Assembly: GCF_001641125.1 (NCBI RefSeq)
Contig: NZ_LWLP01000001.1
Location: forward strand, 2,528,079 to 2,592,078
Direction: 5' to 3'
Length of the DNA stretch: 64,000 bases
Origin: Arthrobacter sp. OY3WO11
Lineage (GTDB): Bacteria; Actinomycetota; Actinomycetes; Actinomycetales; Micrococcaceae
Below the pieces are notes generated by a model. It was not told where the DNA came from and searched no databases. It saw nothing but the letters and a program-made list of their open reading frames with translations. A program made the translations under genes and the position numbers. Below are positions 1 to 8,978 of the stretch, one piece after another (position 1 is the first letter of the stretch; each line of letters opens with the position of its first letter).

Positions 1-799
1 CAGCAGCACGCTTGGCCGCCTGGGATGCCTCGTAGGCGGCCAGCGCCGCCTGGCCTTGCCGGTAGGCGTTCTCCACCTCCGCCGTCGTGCCTTTGAGCGA
101 CGCCAACTGCGCTGTTAACTGCCCGCTGCGTTGCTTTTCCTCCGCCGCCTGGCGGGCCACGGCGTCGTGGGCCGAGCGGGCCGCTCCGAGCCGGGCTTCC
201 GCTTCGAGGGCCAGCCGTCCGCGCTCATCCTTGGCAGCCTGTTCCTGGGCAGTCAATGCAGCTGCGATCTTCCCTGCCGCCGACGCCTTGTGCACGAGGG
301 CGGCGGTCTTGTCCCCCACGATCTGCACCACATTGAGCCCGTGCACGGTGTTGCCCTGGACAGCGTCAAGGGCAACAAAGAACCCCATGTTCGTACCACC
401 GGTTTTGTATGACTGGGCCGCCAGCGCACCGAGCTCTTTCCTGTGCCGGACCAGCTCAGAGTCAGCCTGAGAGGCCTGGGCCGTCAGGGCTTCCACCCTT
501 GCAGTGGCAGCCTGCAAAGCCGCATCCGTCACCGCATACTCCGCCGCTGCCTCCACCGCGGCGGAGCCGGCGGCCTCAGACTGGTCCTTGAGGCTGGACA
601 GCAAACCATCGATCCTGGCAATTTCCGCGGCTTTCCCGGCCTCGCTCTCCTTTGCGTCCTGCACCTCCTCCCAGGAGGGGTAACCGCCAGGCGGATCCTC
701 CGCAGCGCCCGCCGGTGCCAGCCAGAAAGTTCCTGCCAGAGCGCACGAAAGAAGCGCCGCGGGCAGCAGCGCCCTGGGTTTGGTAACGAACCGGGACAT
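1..799 (-). CDS. Secreted coiled-coil protein, C-terminus cut off by the window edge
   Basis: The frame is open from an ATG and runs off the left edge (266 codons seen). The N-terminus is a signal peptide: basic start MSRFVTKPR, hydrophobic core, then APAGAAED as the likely cleavage region. The rest is a long Ala/Glu/Gln-rich coiled coil, interrupted by a short YKTGGTNMGFFVALDA segment. This layout is usual in the N-terminal half of actinobacterial peptidoglycan hydrolases (NlpC/P60 or M15 catalytic domain at the far end) and in their FtsX-type activators. No catalytic domain lies inside the window, so enzymatic function is unproven. It follows the dienelactone hydrolase gene on the same strand after about 120 bp. 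Confidence 0.75.
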   Translation of the reverse strand, partial: MSRFVTKPRALLPAALLSCALAGTFWLAPAGAAEDPPGGYPSWEEVQDAKESEAGKAAEIARIDGLLSSLKDQSEAAGSAAVEAAAEYAVTDAALQAATARVEALTAQASQADSELVRHRKELGALAAQSYKTGGTNMGFFVALDAVQGNTVHGLNVVQIVGDKTAALVHKASAAGKIAAALTAQEQAAKDERGRLALEAEARLGAARSAHDAVARQAAEEKQRSGQLTAQLASLKGTTAEVENAYRQGQAALAAYEASQAAKRAA

Positions 800-922
800 A
801 GTCGGGAAGCTTACCGCCTTCACCCTCAGGTTGAAGGAGGACGTTTCTACATCGTTATGGACCGGAGACAGTTGCTTTTACGGAAAGGTCCGGAACACTC
901 GTCTTTTGCAGGTGCTGGTCCC

Positions 923-1897
923 TTACAGATGCTGGACGAACCAGGCGAGGGTGTCGTTCCACGCGGCCGTAGCCTGGGCTTCGTTGTAGCGGTCGCCGGT
1001 GTCGTTGTGGAAGGCATGGTCCACGCCGGGGTAGACCGTGAGCTGGTGGACCGCACCGGAGGCTGCCAGCGCATCCTTGAGCGCAGGCATGGGGCCGGTG
1101 ATACGTTGATCGAGTTCAGCGTAGACCCCGAATACGGCCGCCTTGATGTCCGGTACTTTGGCGAGGTCAGGGGCGGGCCCGTAAAACGCCGCGGTTGCTT
1201 TCAAGCCGTCCAGTTCGGCGGCCGCCTGCCAGGTTATGCCGCCGCCGAAGCAGTAGCCGGTCATGGCGATGCGGCCGCCGTCCACGAAGTCCTGGTCCTG
1301 GAGATACTCCAGGGCTGCTGCGAAGTCGGCCACGTGCCGCGGGGCGCCGGCCTGGGTGAGGGCACCGGGTACGGCGTCGCGGTCCATTCCGGCCGTCCCG
1401 CCTTCACGGCTGAGCAGGTCAAGCGCGAGGGCGGCGTACCCCTCCTTCGCGAAGCGGCGGGCCACGTCTTCGATGTGGGGCGTCAGTCCGCGGTTCTCAT
1501 GGCAGATCAGCACGGCAGGACTGCGCCCGTCCTGCTCCGGCCTGGCCAGGTAGGCACTGACGGAGGCGCCGCCGGAGGGAAACTGGACGGACGCCGTCGT
1601 CAATCCTGGCGCCCCCTCCGGAACAGAGAGCGGGCTCTTGGCCCCGGGGACCGCTCCCGACCCCGCAGTCCCGGCAGCGGACGTCGGGGACGGTTCCGGG
1701 GTGGGCATGGGGTCGGTGCTCCGTGGCACCTCGCTGGGGGTGCAGCCCACCAGCAGCATCGCCGCTGACGCTGCTGCCATGCTGCCGGTAATGAAGGCAA
1801 CCCGCCGGGTGAAGGTCCGCTGGCTCAGTGCGCCGGACCGGTAGTCGTCAAAGAATTCCTCAATCAGGTACTTCTCATACTTGCCAAGCTGCGTCAC
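923..1897 (-). CDS. Dienelactone hydrolase family protein, exported
   Basis: Alpha/beta hydrolase of the dienelactone hydrolase family, 324 aa. The nucleophile is Cys216 in GYCFGG; Asp263 and His294 (GVDHAF) complete the expected Cys-Asp-His triad. The N-terminus has a twin arginine (R31-R32, TRRVAFITG) followed by a hydrophobic stretch ending in LLVGC, so Tat export with lipoprotein attachment at Cys52 is likely. The GTG start is preferred over an ATG 14 codons upstream because GAGGAGG stands just before it and the upstream codons look non-coding. The family hydrolyses cyclic esters such as dienelactone; the substrate here is unknown, and an extracytoplasmic location argues against a role in a cytoplasmic catechol pathway. 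Confidence 0.88.
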   Translation of the reverse strand: MTQLGKYEKYLIEEFFDDYRSGALSQRTFTRRVAFITGSMAAASAAMLLVGCTPSEVPRSTDPMPTPEPSPTSAAGTAGSGAVPGAKSPLSVPEGAPGLTTASVQFPSGGASVSAYLARPEQDGRSPAVLICHENRGLTPHIEDVARRFAKEGYAALALDLLSREGGTAGMDRDAVPGALTQAGAPRHVADFAAALEYLQDQDFVDGGRIAMTGYCFGGGITWQAAAELDGLKATAAFYGPAPDLAKVPDIKAAVFGVYAELDQRITGPMPALKDALAASGAVHQLTVYPGVDHAFHNDTGDRYNEAQATAAWNDTLAWFVQHL

Positions 1898-2175
1898 AGT
1901 GCCTCCTCGGGGTGCCGAACATACTCCTCCCCCGCCCACCTCCGGACAAGGCCCCCCGGCGATCTTTGCTTGTCCTTAATCGCTTTGTGATAAACAACAT
2001 GCCCTGCTAAATCGGCGCGCCTGTCCTTCGCCTTTGTTGCGCTGTGGCACACGAAATCCAGTCGATAGCGAAACCGAGAGAATCGCCTCGCATGTTATCC
2101 AAGTGTGACAATGGGTGCTAAGTCGGGTTATGGTCTTCAGGTGTCCCTCCCAGACGGGACATTCCCCGTCAGAAT

Positions 2176-2352
2176 GCCGAGCCCTGCCACTGACCCGGGA
2201 ACCAACGCTTTCCAGCTGGCAGGGACGGGGGAACCAAGTTTCCGCGGCCTTTGAAGGCCTTGGGGTTAAGTCGATAGCGCGTCCGTTCCATTCGGACGTG
2301 TTACCGGCCGGGTATCTCCAACCCGAACCCGACAGCTCACCCCGCAGGCATG
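2176..2352 (+). promoter_or_regulatory. c-di-AMP riboswitch (ydaO/yuaA type)
   Basis: The leader contains, in order, GAGCCCTGCCAC, GGGACGGGGGAACCAAG, TTGGGGTTAAGTCG, and CCCGAACCCGACAGCTCACC followed by CGCAGGC. These are the conserved blocks of the ydaO-class riboswitch as found before actinobacterial cell-wall hydrolase and rpf genes. The element ends next to GGGAGAGG, the ribosome-binding site of the LysM gene. In this class c-di-AMP binding usually lowers expression. Boundaries are estimated by eye. Confidence 0.9.
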
Positions 2353-2368
2353 GGAGAGGCGATCAACT

Positions 2369-3220
2369 GTGTCAAAAAATTCCACCACTGCCCGTCACCG
2401 CGCAACCCCGGCCCGCTCCATCGCGATCGAAGGGCTGGCTGTTTCGGCCAAGTCCCTGGGCCGTCCGGCTCTCGCCGTAGCAGCAGCCTCCGGCATTGCC
2501 TTCGGCGTAGGCGCCCCGGCTCACGCCGGTGTGAACGGTCCGGACACCACCGAGACCGCTAGCGTCCAGGCTTCCGCCGCCCCTGCTGCAGCAGTCGCAG
2601 CCCCCGCCGCAGCAGCCGGCAACGTCCACACGGTTGTATCGGGCGACACCCTTGGTGCCATTGCGTCGCTCCACGGCGTCAGCCTGAATGACGTCCTGTC
2701 GGCCAACGGGCTTTCGGTCTCCACGATCATCTTCCCCGGTGACCAGATCCAGATTCCTGCCGCCGGTTCCGCAGCCGCTGCCCCGGCCGCAGCCTACGTT
2801 GCCCCGGCTGCAGCACCGGCACCGGCTCCGGTCCAGACCGCTGCTGTTACCACCCCGGCGAACACCGGAATGAACATGTCCTACGCGTCAGCTCCGGTTG
2901 CAGCCACGGGCAGCGGTGCAGGAGCGGCCATCTTGGCCAACGCCTACGGCCAGCTGGGCCAGATCCAGGACTGCACCGCCATGGTGGAGAAGGCACTGCG
3001 CACTGTCGGCAAGTCGGTTGGCGACCTCGCCCCCGGCCAGTTCTACCAGTACGGCACCCCCGTGGGCAGCCCCGCTCCCGGCGACCTGGTGATCACCGCC
3101 GGCCACGTGGGCGTATACGCCGGCGACGGCCAGGTTGTCAGCGGCGGCGTGAACGGCAACCAGACCGAGGTTCACTCCATCAGCTGGCTCAGCGGCGCTT
3201 CCTTCGTCCGCGTGGCATAG
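2369..3220 (+). CDS. LysM and NlpC/P60-type secreted cell-wall hydrolase
   Basis: 283 aa. A signal peptide ends near AHA-G (residue 53). A LysM peptidoglycan-binding domain follows at residues 86-130 (HTVVSGDTLGAIA), then an Ala/Pro-rich linker and a C-terminal NlpC/P60-like domain. Cys202 (QDCTAMV) and His246 (GHVGVY) fit the catalytic Cys-His pair; the domain is compact, about 100 residues. The start is GTG, placed by GGGAGAGG 9 bp upstream. It probably cuts peptide stems in the wall during growth or resuscitation. The c-di-AMP riboswitch in its leader ties wall hydrolysis to c-di-AMP level. A strong terminator follows. Confidence 0.9.
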   Translation: MSKNSTTARHRATPARSIAIEGLAVSAKSLGRPALAVAAASGIAFGVGAPAHAGVNGPDTTETASVQASAAPAAAVAAPAAAAGNVHTVVSGDTLGAIASLHGVSLNDVLSANGLSVSTIIFPGDQIQIPAAGSAAAAPAAAYVAPAAAPAPAPVQTAAVTTPANTGMNMSYASAPVAATGSGAGAAILANAYGQLGQIQDCTAMVEKALRTVGKSVGDLAPGQFYQYGTPVGSPAPGDLVITAGHVGVYAGDGQVVSGGVNGNQTEVHSISWLSGASFVRVA

Positions 3221-3265
3221 TCACCACGGACACAGGTGCAGCTGGCCCGTAAGGGCCAGGCCACT

Positions 3266-3330
3266 CCAGACAAGGGCGGCAGTCGGGTTCTCCCGGCTGC
3301 CGCCCTTGTCTGGTTTCCTAAGTTTTTCTT
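3266..3330 (+). terminator. Intrinsic terminator after the LysM gene
   Basis: A 22-bp stem (one G-U pair) with loop TTCT at 3266-3313 is followed by a T-rich tract (TTTCC, then TTTTTCTT). It lies between convergent genes; the T-tract favours the plus direction, but the stem could also stop selO transcription. Confidence 0.9.
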
Positions 3331-3363
3331 CCTGACCCGTCCGGAGCCCAGCGCCGCCCCGGG

Positions 3364-4839
3364 TCAGGTACCGCAGAAAGTCCGGTAGGTGCCGAAGTCT
3401 TCCGGCGGCCCCTCGGTGTAGCGCTCCAGCCCCTGGCGTTCCCGGAACGGGGACCTCACCACCTCCAGGAGGCGGTTGAATGGGCCCATGTCCCCCTCCG
3501 TGGCCGCCGCCAGGGCTTCCTCCACCAGGTGGTTCCGGGGAATGTACACCGGGTTGACGCTGTCCATCAGACCGGCATCGGGCTTCAGGCGAGCCCAGCG
3601 CTCAGCCCAAGCATCAAACGCGGCGAGATCCAGAACCATGCCCCGCGCCGGCCTGGTATTTCCGCTGGCCGCCTGGGCGAGGCTCCGGAAGAACTGTGTG
3701 TAATCGACAGGTCCGTCCTTCAGCAGGCCGATCACCCCGTCCACCAGCTCCGATGCTTCGTCCCCCTCCTTGCTTCCGGCCGGCCCACCTGCGATGCCAA
3801 GCTTTGCCTTCATGCCGTTGAACCAGGCGTCGCTGTACTGGCTGCGGAACTTCCCCAGCGCCTCCACGGCGGGGGCGACTGCCTGTTCCTGGTCCTCGTG
3901 GAAGAGCGGCAGCATGGCCTCCGCCAGCCGCGCCAGGTTCCACTCGGCCACCACCGGCTGGTTTGCGTAGGCGTAGCGGCCGCCGACGTCAATGGAGCTG
4001 TATACGGCCCCGGGGTTGAAGGCGTCCATAAAGGCGCAGGGGCCGTAGTCAATGGTTTCGCCGGAAATGGTCATGTTGTCCGTGTTCATGACGCCGTGCA
4101 CAAACCCCACCAGCATCCACCGGGCCACCAGCCCGGCCTGGGCGGCCACCACCGAGGCGAACAGTTCAAGGTAGGGATTTTCAGCCTGCGCTGCGGCCGG
4201 GTAGTGCCTGCTGATGGCGTGATCCGCCAGCCGGCGCAGGAGCTCCATGTTGTCCGTGGCCCGGGCATATTGGAAACTGCCCACCCGGAGATGGCTGCTG
4301 GCCACCCGCGCGAGGACGGCACCCGGGAGCATCGTGTCCCGTCGCACCGGGCGTCCTGTGGCCACAACGGCCAAGGCCCGCGTGGTGGGAATGTTCAAGG
4401 CGTGCATTGCCTCGCTCACCAGGTATTCGCGCAGCATAGGCCCGACGACGGCGCGGCCGTCGCCTGCCCGGGCGAAGGGTGTGCGGCCGGAGCCTTTGAG
4501 GTGCACGTCCCGCAGGCGCCCGCCGGCGTCCAGGAGTTCGCCGAGCAGGAGCGCCCGGCCGTCGCCGAGCAGCGGCGAGTAACCGCCGAACTGATGCCCG
4601 GCGTACGCCTGGGCAACCGGGGTGGCACCGGCCGGAACGTGGTTCCCCAGGAGGAGCCGCACGCCTTCGGGGGTCCGGAGGTATTCGGGGGCAAGTCCCA
4701 GTTCGCCGGCCAGGACATCGTTGAGAACAAGAAGGCCGGGTTCCGGCGCTTCCTCGGCCTGCCAGGGAACGGCGAGTTCCGGGAGTTCACTGGCGAAAAG
4801 GCCTTCGAAGGTGACAGTTGATTCTGCTGCTGCAGTCAT
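3364..4839 (-). CDS. selO: Protein adenylyltransferase SelO (YdiU/UPF0061)
   Basis: 491 aa, normal for bacterial SelO. Family signatures include [38 protein letters not shown] and the pseudokinase core [27 protein letters not shown]. SelO proteins transfer AMP from ATP to Ser/Thr/Tyr of target proteins and take part in redox stress responses. The C-terminus ends in CGT, with cysteine near the position where vertebrate SelO carries selenocysteine. The start ATG overlaps the stop of the permease gene by ATGA, so translation is probably coupled in an rnz-permease-selO operon. Confidence 0.95.
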   Translation of the reverse strand: MTAAAESTVTFEGLFASELPELAVPWQAEEAPEPGLLVLNDVLAGELGLAPEYLRTPEGVRLLLGNHVPAGATPVAQAYAGHQFGGYSPLLGDGRALLLGELLDAGGRLRDVHLKGSGRTPFARAGDGRAVVGPMLREYLVSEAMHALNIPTTRALAVVATGRPVRRDTMLPGAVLARVASSHLRVGSFQYARATDNMELLRRLADHAISRHYPAAAQAENPYLELFASVVAAQAGLVARWMLVGFVHGVMNTDNMTISGETIDYGPCAFMDAFNPGAVYSSIDVGGRYAYANQPVVAEWNLARLAEAMLPLFHEDQEQAVAPAVEALGKFRSQYSDAWFNGMKAKLGIAGGPAGSKEGDEASELVDGVIGLLKDGPVDYTQFFRSLAQAASGNTRPARGMVLDLAAFDAWAERWARLKPDAGLMDSVNPVYIPRNHLVEEALAAATEGDMGPFNRLLEVVRSPFRERQGLERYTEGPPEDFGTYRTFCGT

Positions 4840-6278
4840 GAATCAACCCTATCGCCGTCGTTGGTTCTGCGGTTTATCAGCCAGGTGATGAGCCACAGGA
4901 TTACCCCAATGGCCATCAGTCCGCCGGCGATCTGGTACTGGATGATGTTCCTGCCCACCCAGGGGCCGGCGAGGAAAGCGCACAGGGCGGCGGCAACGAG
5001 CGGAAGCTGGCCGGGGGACGTGAAGAACACCTTTCGGTGGGGATCCCGCTTGCGGCGCAGCACCACGCAGGCCACGTTGACCACCGTGAAGACACACAGC
5101 AGCAGGAAGGCGGTGGTGCCGGACAAGTTGGCCACAATGTTGCTTTCGGGATCACTGGTGACATACAGGATGAGCCCCAGAGCCAGGACAGTGGAGAAGG
5201 CGATTCCTGCCCACGGGGTCCGCCGGACCGGAAGGACTTTCCCCAAAGCGCCGGGCAGGACGTGCTGGCGGGCCATGCCGTAAATCAGCCGGCTGGCCAT
5301 CAGCATGTTGATCAGTGCGGTGTTGGCGACTGCAAAGACCGCCAGGAAGGGGAAGACCCTGTCGATCGGGAAGTCCGGTGAGCCCTTGTGAACCACTTCC
5401 AGCAGGGCGGCGCCTTCAGCTTCCCGGATGCCCTCAAGTTCGGTGGGCGAGAGGACGCTCACCACGGACACCGCCACCAGCATGTACAGCAGTACTGCTA
5501 TGCCCAGGCCGGTGAGCATGGTGCGGGGAAAGATCTTCTCGGGATTCTGGGTCTCTTCCACCATGTTCACCGAGTCCTCGAATCCCACCATGGCAAAAAA
5601 TGCGATGGAGGTGGCTGCGGTGACGGCCAGGAACAATCCCTTGTCCTGGGAGTCGTTGAAGACAAAGATCTCGCCCGGGTTTCCCGTCCCCTGGGCCATG
5701 ACAAAGAACCCGACGCCGATCACGATGCACAGTGCTGCCATCTCCACCACCGTGAGCACAACATTGAACTTGACGCTCTCCCCCACGCCACGCAGGTTGA
5801 TGGCAGCCAGGAGGAGCATGAATCCGAGGGCGACCGCGGTAATCACGCCCTGCCCGGGTTTGCCCATCCAGCCGTTGATCTCAAGGCCGCCAAAAAAGTT
5901 CTGGGCCAGGACGTTCGCAGACGTGGACGCGCTGGTGATTCCTGAGCAGACGACCGCAAAGGCCACCAGGAAGGTGACGAAGTGGATCCCGAACGCCTTA
6001 TGCGTGTACAGCGCGGCACCCGCCGCCTGTGGATACTGCGTAACCAGTTCGAGGTAGGAGAAGGCGGTAAGCGTGGCCACCACGAAGGCCAGCAGGAACG
6101 GCAGCCAGACGATTCCCCCCACGGTGCCTGCCATGGTTCCGGTCACCGCGTAGACGCCGGCGCCGAGGATGTCCCCCACGATGAACAGCAGGAGGAGCTT
6201 GGGTCCCAGCACTCTCTTGAGCGTGGGCTCCTTGCCATGCGCGGTAACGTCTGACACTTCTTCTGAAGCTGCACTCAC
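4836..6278 (-). CDS. APC superfamily amino acid permease
   Basis: 480 aa integral membrane protein with about 12 hydrophobic helices. The N-terminal region [18 protein letters not shown] and the [20 protein letters not shown] segment (helix 6 and following loop) are typical of amino acid/polyamine/organocation permeases. Substrate cannot be read from the sequence. The start is GTG and overlaps the rnz stop by four bases; the stop overlaps the selO start. All three genes should be cotranscribed. Confidence 0.9.
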   Translation of the reverse strand: MSAASEEVSDVTAHGKEPTLKRVLGPKLLLLFIVGDILGAGVYAVTGTMAGTVGGIVWLPFLLAFVVATLTAFSYLELVTQYPQAAGAALYTHKAFGIHFVTFLVAFAVVCSGITSASTSANVLAQNFFGGLEINGWMGKPGQGVITAVALGFMLLLAAINLRGVGESVKFNVVLTVVEMAALCIVIGVGFFVMAQGTGNPGEIFVFNDSQDKGLFLAVTAATSIAFFAMVGFEDSVNMVEETQNPEKIFPRTMLTGLGIAVLLYMLVAVSVVSVLSPTELEGIREAEGAALLEVVHKGSPDFPIDRVFPFLAVFAVANTALINMLMASRLIYGMARQHVLPGALGKVLPVRRTPWAGIAFSTVLALGLILYVTSDPESNIVANLSGTTAFLLLCVFTVVNVACVVLRRKRDPHRKVFFTSPGQLPLVAAALCAFLAGPWVGRNIIQYQIAGGLMAIGVILWLITWLINRRTNDGDRVDS

Positions 6279-7252
6279 GAGTGGCCTCCATGGCTGACTT
6301 GGCTGAATGAGGGGTTTGGCATTGATGCATCGAATGGCCCACGCCGATCTGCGGCACCTTGGGGCCAGCGCCGCCGCCGGGGGAAGGGGATGCGCTGCAG
6401 GTCCTCAGCCGCGATGACCGCAGCAGTCCCCGCACGGGCGCGGGCCTGGGCCGAGAGCAGTGTGGCGTCGTCGCCGTACCGTGCGGAGAAGTGCGTGAGC
6501 ACCAGGGTGCGCGCGCCGGAATGTGCCGCCAGCTTTCCCGCCTGCCCCGCTGTGAGGTGGCGATACTGGCCGGCCAGCCCCGCGTCGTCGTCGGCGAAGG
6601 TCGACTCTGCGACGAGGAGGTCGACGCCGTCGGCCAGTTCCTCTGCGCCCGGACAGGGCGCCGTGTCCATCACGAAGGCGAAACGCTGGCCCGGCCGGGC
6701 GACGCTGACGTCATTAAGCCGCACGCCGCCCAGGCTCCCTTGGCGCTGCAGGCGCCCTGCGTCCGGTCCGGATATCCCCGCTGCCTGCAGGCGTTCCGGC
6801 AGCAGGGTCCGGCCGTCCGGTTCGACCAGCCGGTAGCCGTAGGTTTCTATGCGGTGCTTGAGGGGCCGGACCGCCAGGCCCTCGGCTACGGTTCCACCTT
6901 CTCCGTGCGGGTGCAGCCTGAGGTCGATACCCGGTGTGCTGACGGATACAAGGGCCCGCACCACGTCCTCGCCGGAGGATGGGAAGTGGAGATGGACCGG
7001 GTGGGGCACGGCATCGAGGGCCATGCGCGAGAGCACCCCCGGCAGACCCAAGCAGTGGTCTCCGTGGACGTGTGTGAGGCAGATGCGGGTGATCATGTTC
7101 GCTGACACCCCGGCGTGGATCATTTGGCGTTGCGTTCCCTCGCCCGGGTCGAAAAGCAGGCCCTCGCCGTCCCAGCGCAGGAGGTAGCCATTGTGGTTCC
7201 GGGTCCGGGTGGGAACCTGGGACGCGGTGCCGAGGACGACGAGCTCGCGCAT
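6275..7252 (-). CDS. rnz: Ribonuclease Z, tRNA 3'-processing
   Basis: Metallo-beta-lactamase fold endoribonuclease that removes the 3' trailer of tRNA precursors. The zinc motif THVHGDH (His61, His63, Asp65, His66) and the later LVLTHFSARY are present, and the N-terminus MRELVVLGTASQVPTRTRNHNGY is typical of the family. 325 aa; the last 25 residues or so are a poorly conserved tail. No clear Shine-Dalgarno precedes the ATG, and a terminator-like hairpin lies only about 15 bp upstream. It heads a tightly overlapping operon with an amino acid permease and selO. Confidence 0.93.
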   Translation of the reverse strand: MRELVVLGTASQVPTRTRNHNGYLLRWDGEGLLFDPGEGTQRQMIHAGVSANMITRICLTHVHGDHCLGLPGVLSRMALDAVPHPVHLHFPSSGEDVVRALVSVSTPGIDLRLHPHGEGGTVAEGLAVRPLKHRIETYGYRLVEPDGRTLLPERLQAAGISGPDAGRLQRQGSLGGVRLNDVSVARPGQRFAFVMDTAPCPGAEELADGVDLLVAESTFADDDAGLAGQYRHLTAGQAGKLAAHSGARTLVLTHFSARYGDDATLLSAQARARAGTAAVIAAEDLQRIPFPRRRRWPQGAADRRGPFDASMPNPSFSQVSHGGHS

Positions 7253-7266
7253 TGTAGTTAAGGGCC

Positions 7267-7301
7267 AAAAAGCAGGTGCCGGAAGATCCGGTACCTGCTT
7301 T
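7267..7301 (-). terminator. Hairpin between the 60-aa gene and rnz
   Basis: A 15-bp stem (one G-U) with loop AGA, followed on the minus strand by TTTT. It looks like a terminator for the upstream 60-aa gene, but it ends only 14 bp before the rnz start codon. Confidence 0.75.
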
Positions 7302-7319
7302 GTTGGTTGCGGCGGCGGC

Positions 7320-7502
7320 TTAGCGCCGCCGGAGGATTCCCATGATCCTGCCGGCTACGCCGCCCGGCCTGGCACCTGCGGCACCCGTGGTGCCGGGCGT
7401 CCGGCCGGTGGCATTCAGACCGGTCCCGCGGGCAGTCCCGCCGGTCCCCGTCCTGCCTGCGAATCGTCCAGCGGCATTTTTGATCATGCTTCCCAAGTTC
7501 AT
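7320..7502 (-). CDS. Small basic Gly/Arg/Thr-rich protein, unknown
   Basis: 60 aa. The start MNLGSMIKNAAGRF is fixed by an excellent Shine-Dalgarno, AAGGAGTTTCAC-ATG. The C-terminus VAGRIMGILRRR is basic and amphipathic; the middle is low-complexity Gly/Thr/Arg. No family recognised. A terminator-like hairpin follows directly, so it may be a one-gene transcript. It is divergent from the flavohemoglobin gene. Confidence 0.7.
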   Translation of the reverse strand: MNLGSMIKNAAGRFAGRTGTGGTARGTGLNATGRTPGTTGAAGARPGGVAGRIMGILRRR

Positions 7503-7646
7503 GTGAAACTCCTTCAGTAGTGATCCTGCCAACCGATATTCATCAGCCTGCTTATGATTTTAGCGTAGTTTGGCCGCAGGTCGAGGGGATTAGCCAAACA
7601 TCCGCGCCGTCATGTGAAGTCCGAAGCTCGGCCTGGGAGCCCGGGA

Positions 7647-7666
7647 ATAGGGGCGGTTGCCCCTAT
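7647..7666. promoter_or_regulatory. Perfect palindrome ATAGGGGC-N4-GCCCCTAT upstream of hmp
   Basis: Perfect 8-bp arms with a GGTT spacer, about 85 bp before the flavohemoglobin start, in the divergent intergenic region. It could be a dimeric repressor operator. It does not match the NsrR consensus I know. Confidence 0.45.
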
Positions 7667-7750
7667 CGGCGGGCTGGTACGGCTGCTAAATTGGCACGCC
7701 ATAGGCCACCTCCCGCCGCCCGGGAACCCGTTATCCGGAAGGTAACCATC

Positions 7751-8953
7751 ATGCTTTCAGACACCTCCCTCCCCGTGATCAAGGCAACGCTGCCTGTGGT
7801 CGGGGAAAACATCCAAGAGATCGCCAAGCGGTTCTACCAGCACATGTTCGAGGCACGGCCGGACCTGCTGGACGGCCTGTTCAACCGGGGCAACCAGGCT
7901 GACGGCCGGCAGCAGCAGGCGCTGGCGGGATCCATCGCAGCGTTTGCCCGGTACCTCGTGGAGAAACCGGACCAGTTGCCTGACCACCTGCTGTCCAGGG
8001 TTGCCCACAAGCATGTCTCGCTGGGATTGAGCCCTGACCAGTACCAGATCGTCCACGAGCACTTGTTCTGGGCCATCGTTGACGTGCTCGGCGAGGCTGT
8101 AACGCCGGAAGTAGCCGCCGCATGGGACGAGGTCTACTGGCTGATGGGCAACATGCTGATCAACCAGGAACGGGGGCTGTACAACGCTGTGCACTTGTCC
8201 TCGGAGACCATCTGGCGCACCTGGCGGGTGGCTGAGCGCATCCAGGAGACGGACGACGTCGTCACTTTCGTTGTGGAGCGCGTCGACGAGAGGGAGGTGA
8301 AGCCTTCCCTGCCGGGACAGTACGTGACCATCAAGATGCGGATGAAGGACGGCGTCCACCAGCCGCGGCAGTACAGCCTTACCCGCGCCGACGACGGCAA
8401 GCACCGCCACTTCGCCGTCAAGCGGGTGCACGGGCAGGGAACTCCCGACGGCGAAATGTCCAACCTCCTGCACCACGACGTCAAAGTAGGCGACGAGGTG
8501 GTGCTCTCAGCCCCCTTCGGGGATGTAGTGCTGGAGTACACGGACAGGCCGGTGGTCATGGCCAGTGCGGGGATCGGGGTGACGCCGATGGCCGGCATGC
8601 TCTCGCACCTGGTGAAAGCCGGCAGCCAGCGACAGGTAATGCTCCTGCACGCGGATGACAGCCCGGGATCGTTTCCCCTGCGCCGGCAGGTCACCCAGGA
8701 CCTGGAACTGCTGTCCGACGGCACCATGCACACCTGGTTCCTCAACCAGGACCAGGACTCCGACCCTTCCAGCTTTACCGGATTCATGGACGTGAACGCC
8801 GTCGAACTCCCGCTCGACGCCGAGTACTATCTCTGCGGGCCGCTGCCCTTCCTCCAGTCCGTGCGGAGCAGCCTCATCTCCAAGGGCGTTCAGCCGAAGG
8901 ACATCCAGTACGAAGTGTTCGGCCCGGACCTCTGGCAGGCCGACTTCCAGTGA
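7751..8953 (+). CDS. hmp: Flavohemoprotein, nitric oxide dioxygenase
   Basis: 400 aa in three domains: an N-terminal globin with proximal His88 in AHKHVSLG, an FAD-binding domain with RQYSLT, and an NAD-binding domain with GIGVTPMAGML and YLCGPLPF. It oxidises NO to nitrate using O2 and NADPH. The ATG preceded by CGGAAGGTAACC gives the usual family length; an upstream in-frame extension of 77 codons is non-conserved. It lies next to, but outside, the DosR-like island and lacks a convincing DosR-like box. Confidence 0.95.
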   Translation: MLSDTSLPVIKATLPVVGENIQEIAKRFYQHMFEARPDLLDGLFNRGNQADGRQQQALAGSIAAFARYLVEKPDQLPDHLLSRVAHKHVSLGLSPDQYQIVHEHLFWAIVDVLGEAVTPEVAAAWDEVYWLMGNMLINQERGLYNAVHLSSETIWRTWRVAERIQETDDVVTFVVERVDEREVKPSLPGQYVTIKMRMKDGVHQPRQYSLTRADDGKHRHFAVKRVHGQGTPDGEMSNLLHHDVKVGDEVVLSAPFGDVVLEYTDRPVVMASAGIGVTPMAGMLSHLVKAGSQRQVMLLHADDSPGSFPLRRQVTQDLELLSDGTMHTWFLNQDQDSDPSSFTGFMDVNAVELPLDAEYYLCGPLPFLQSVRSSLISKGVQPKDIQYEVFGPDLWQADFQ

Positions 8954-8978
8954 AGGAAACCGCCTTGGGCGGGAAGGC

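Noticed and set aside
443..1768. Long plus-strand frame of 441 codons opposite the first two genes
   Set aside because: It mirrors the dienelactone hydrolase and secreted coiled-coil genes on the minus strand, which have family motifs; the plus translation has no recognisable domain.
7564..7580. GTAGTTTGGCCGCAG upstream of hmp resembling a DosR-like box
   Set aside because: The GAC of the left half is missing and it lies about 180 bp from the start codon; I do not count hmp in the regulon.
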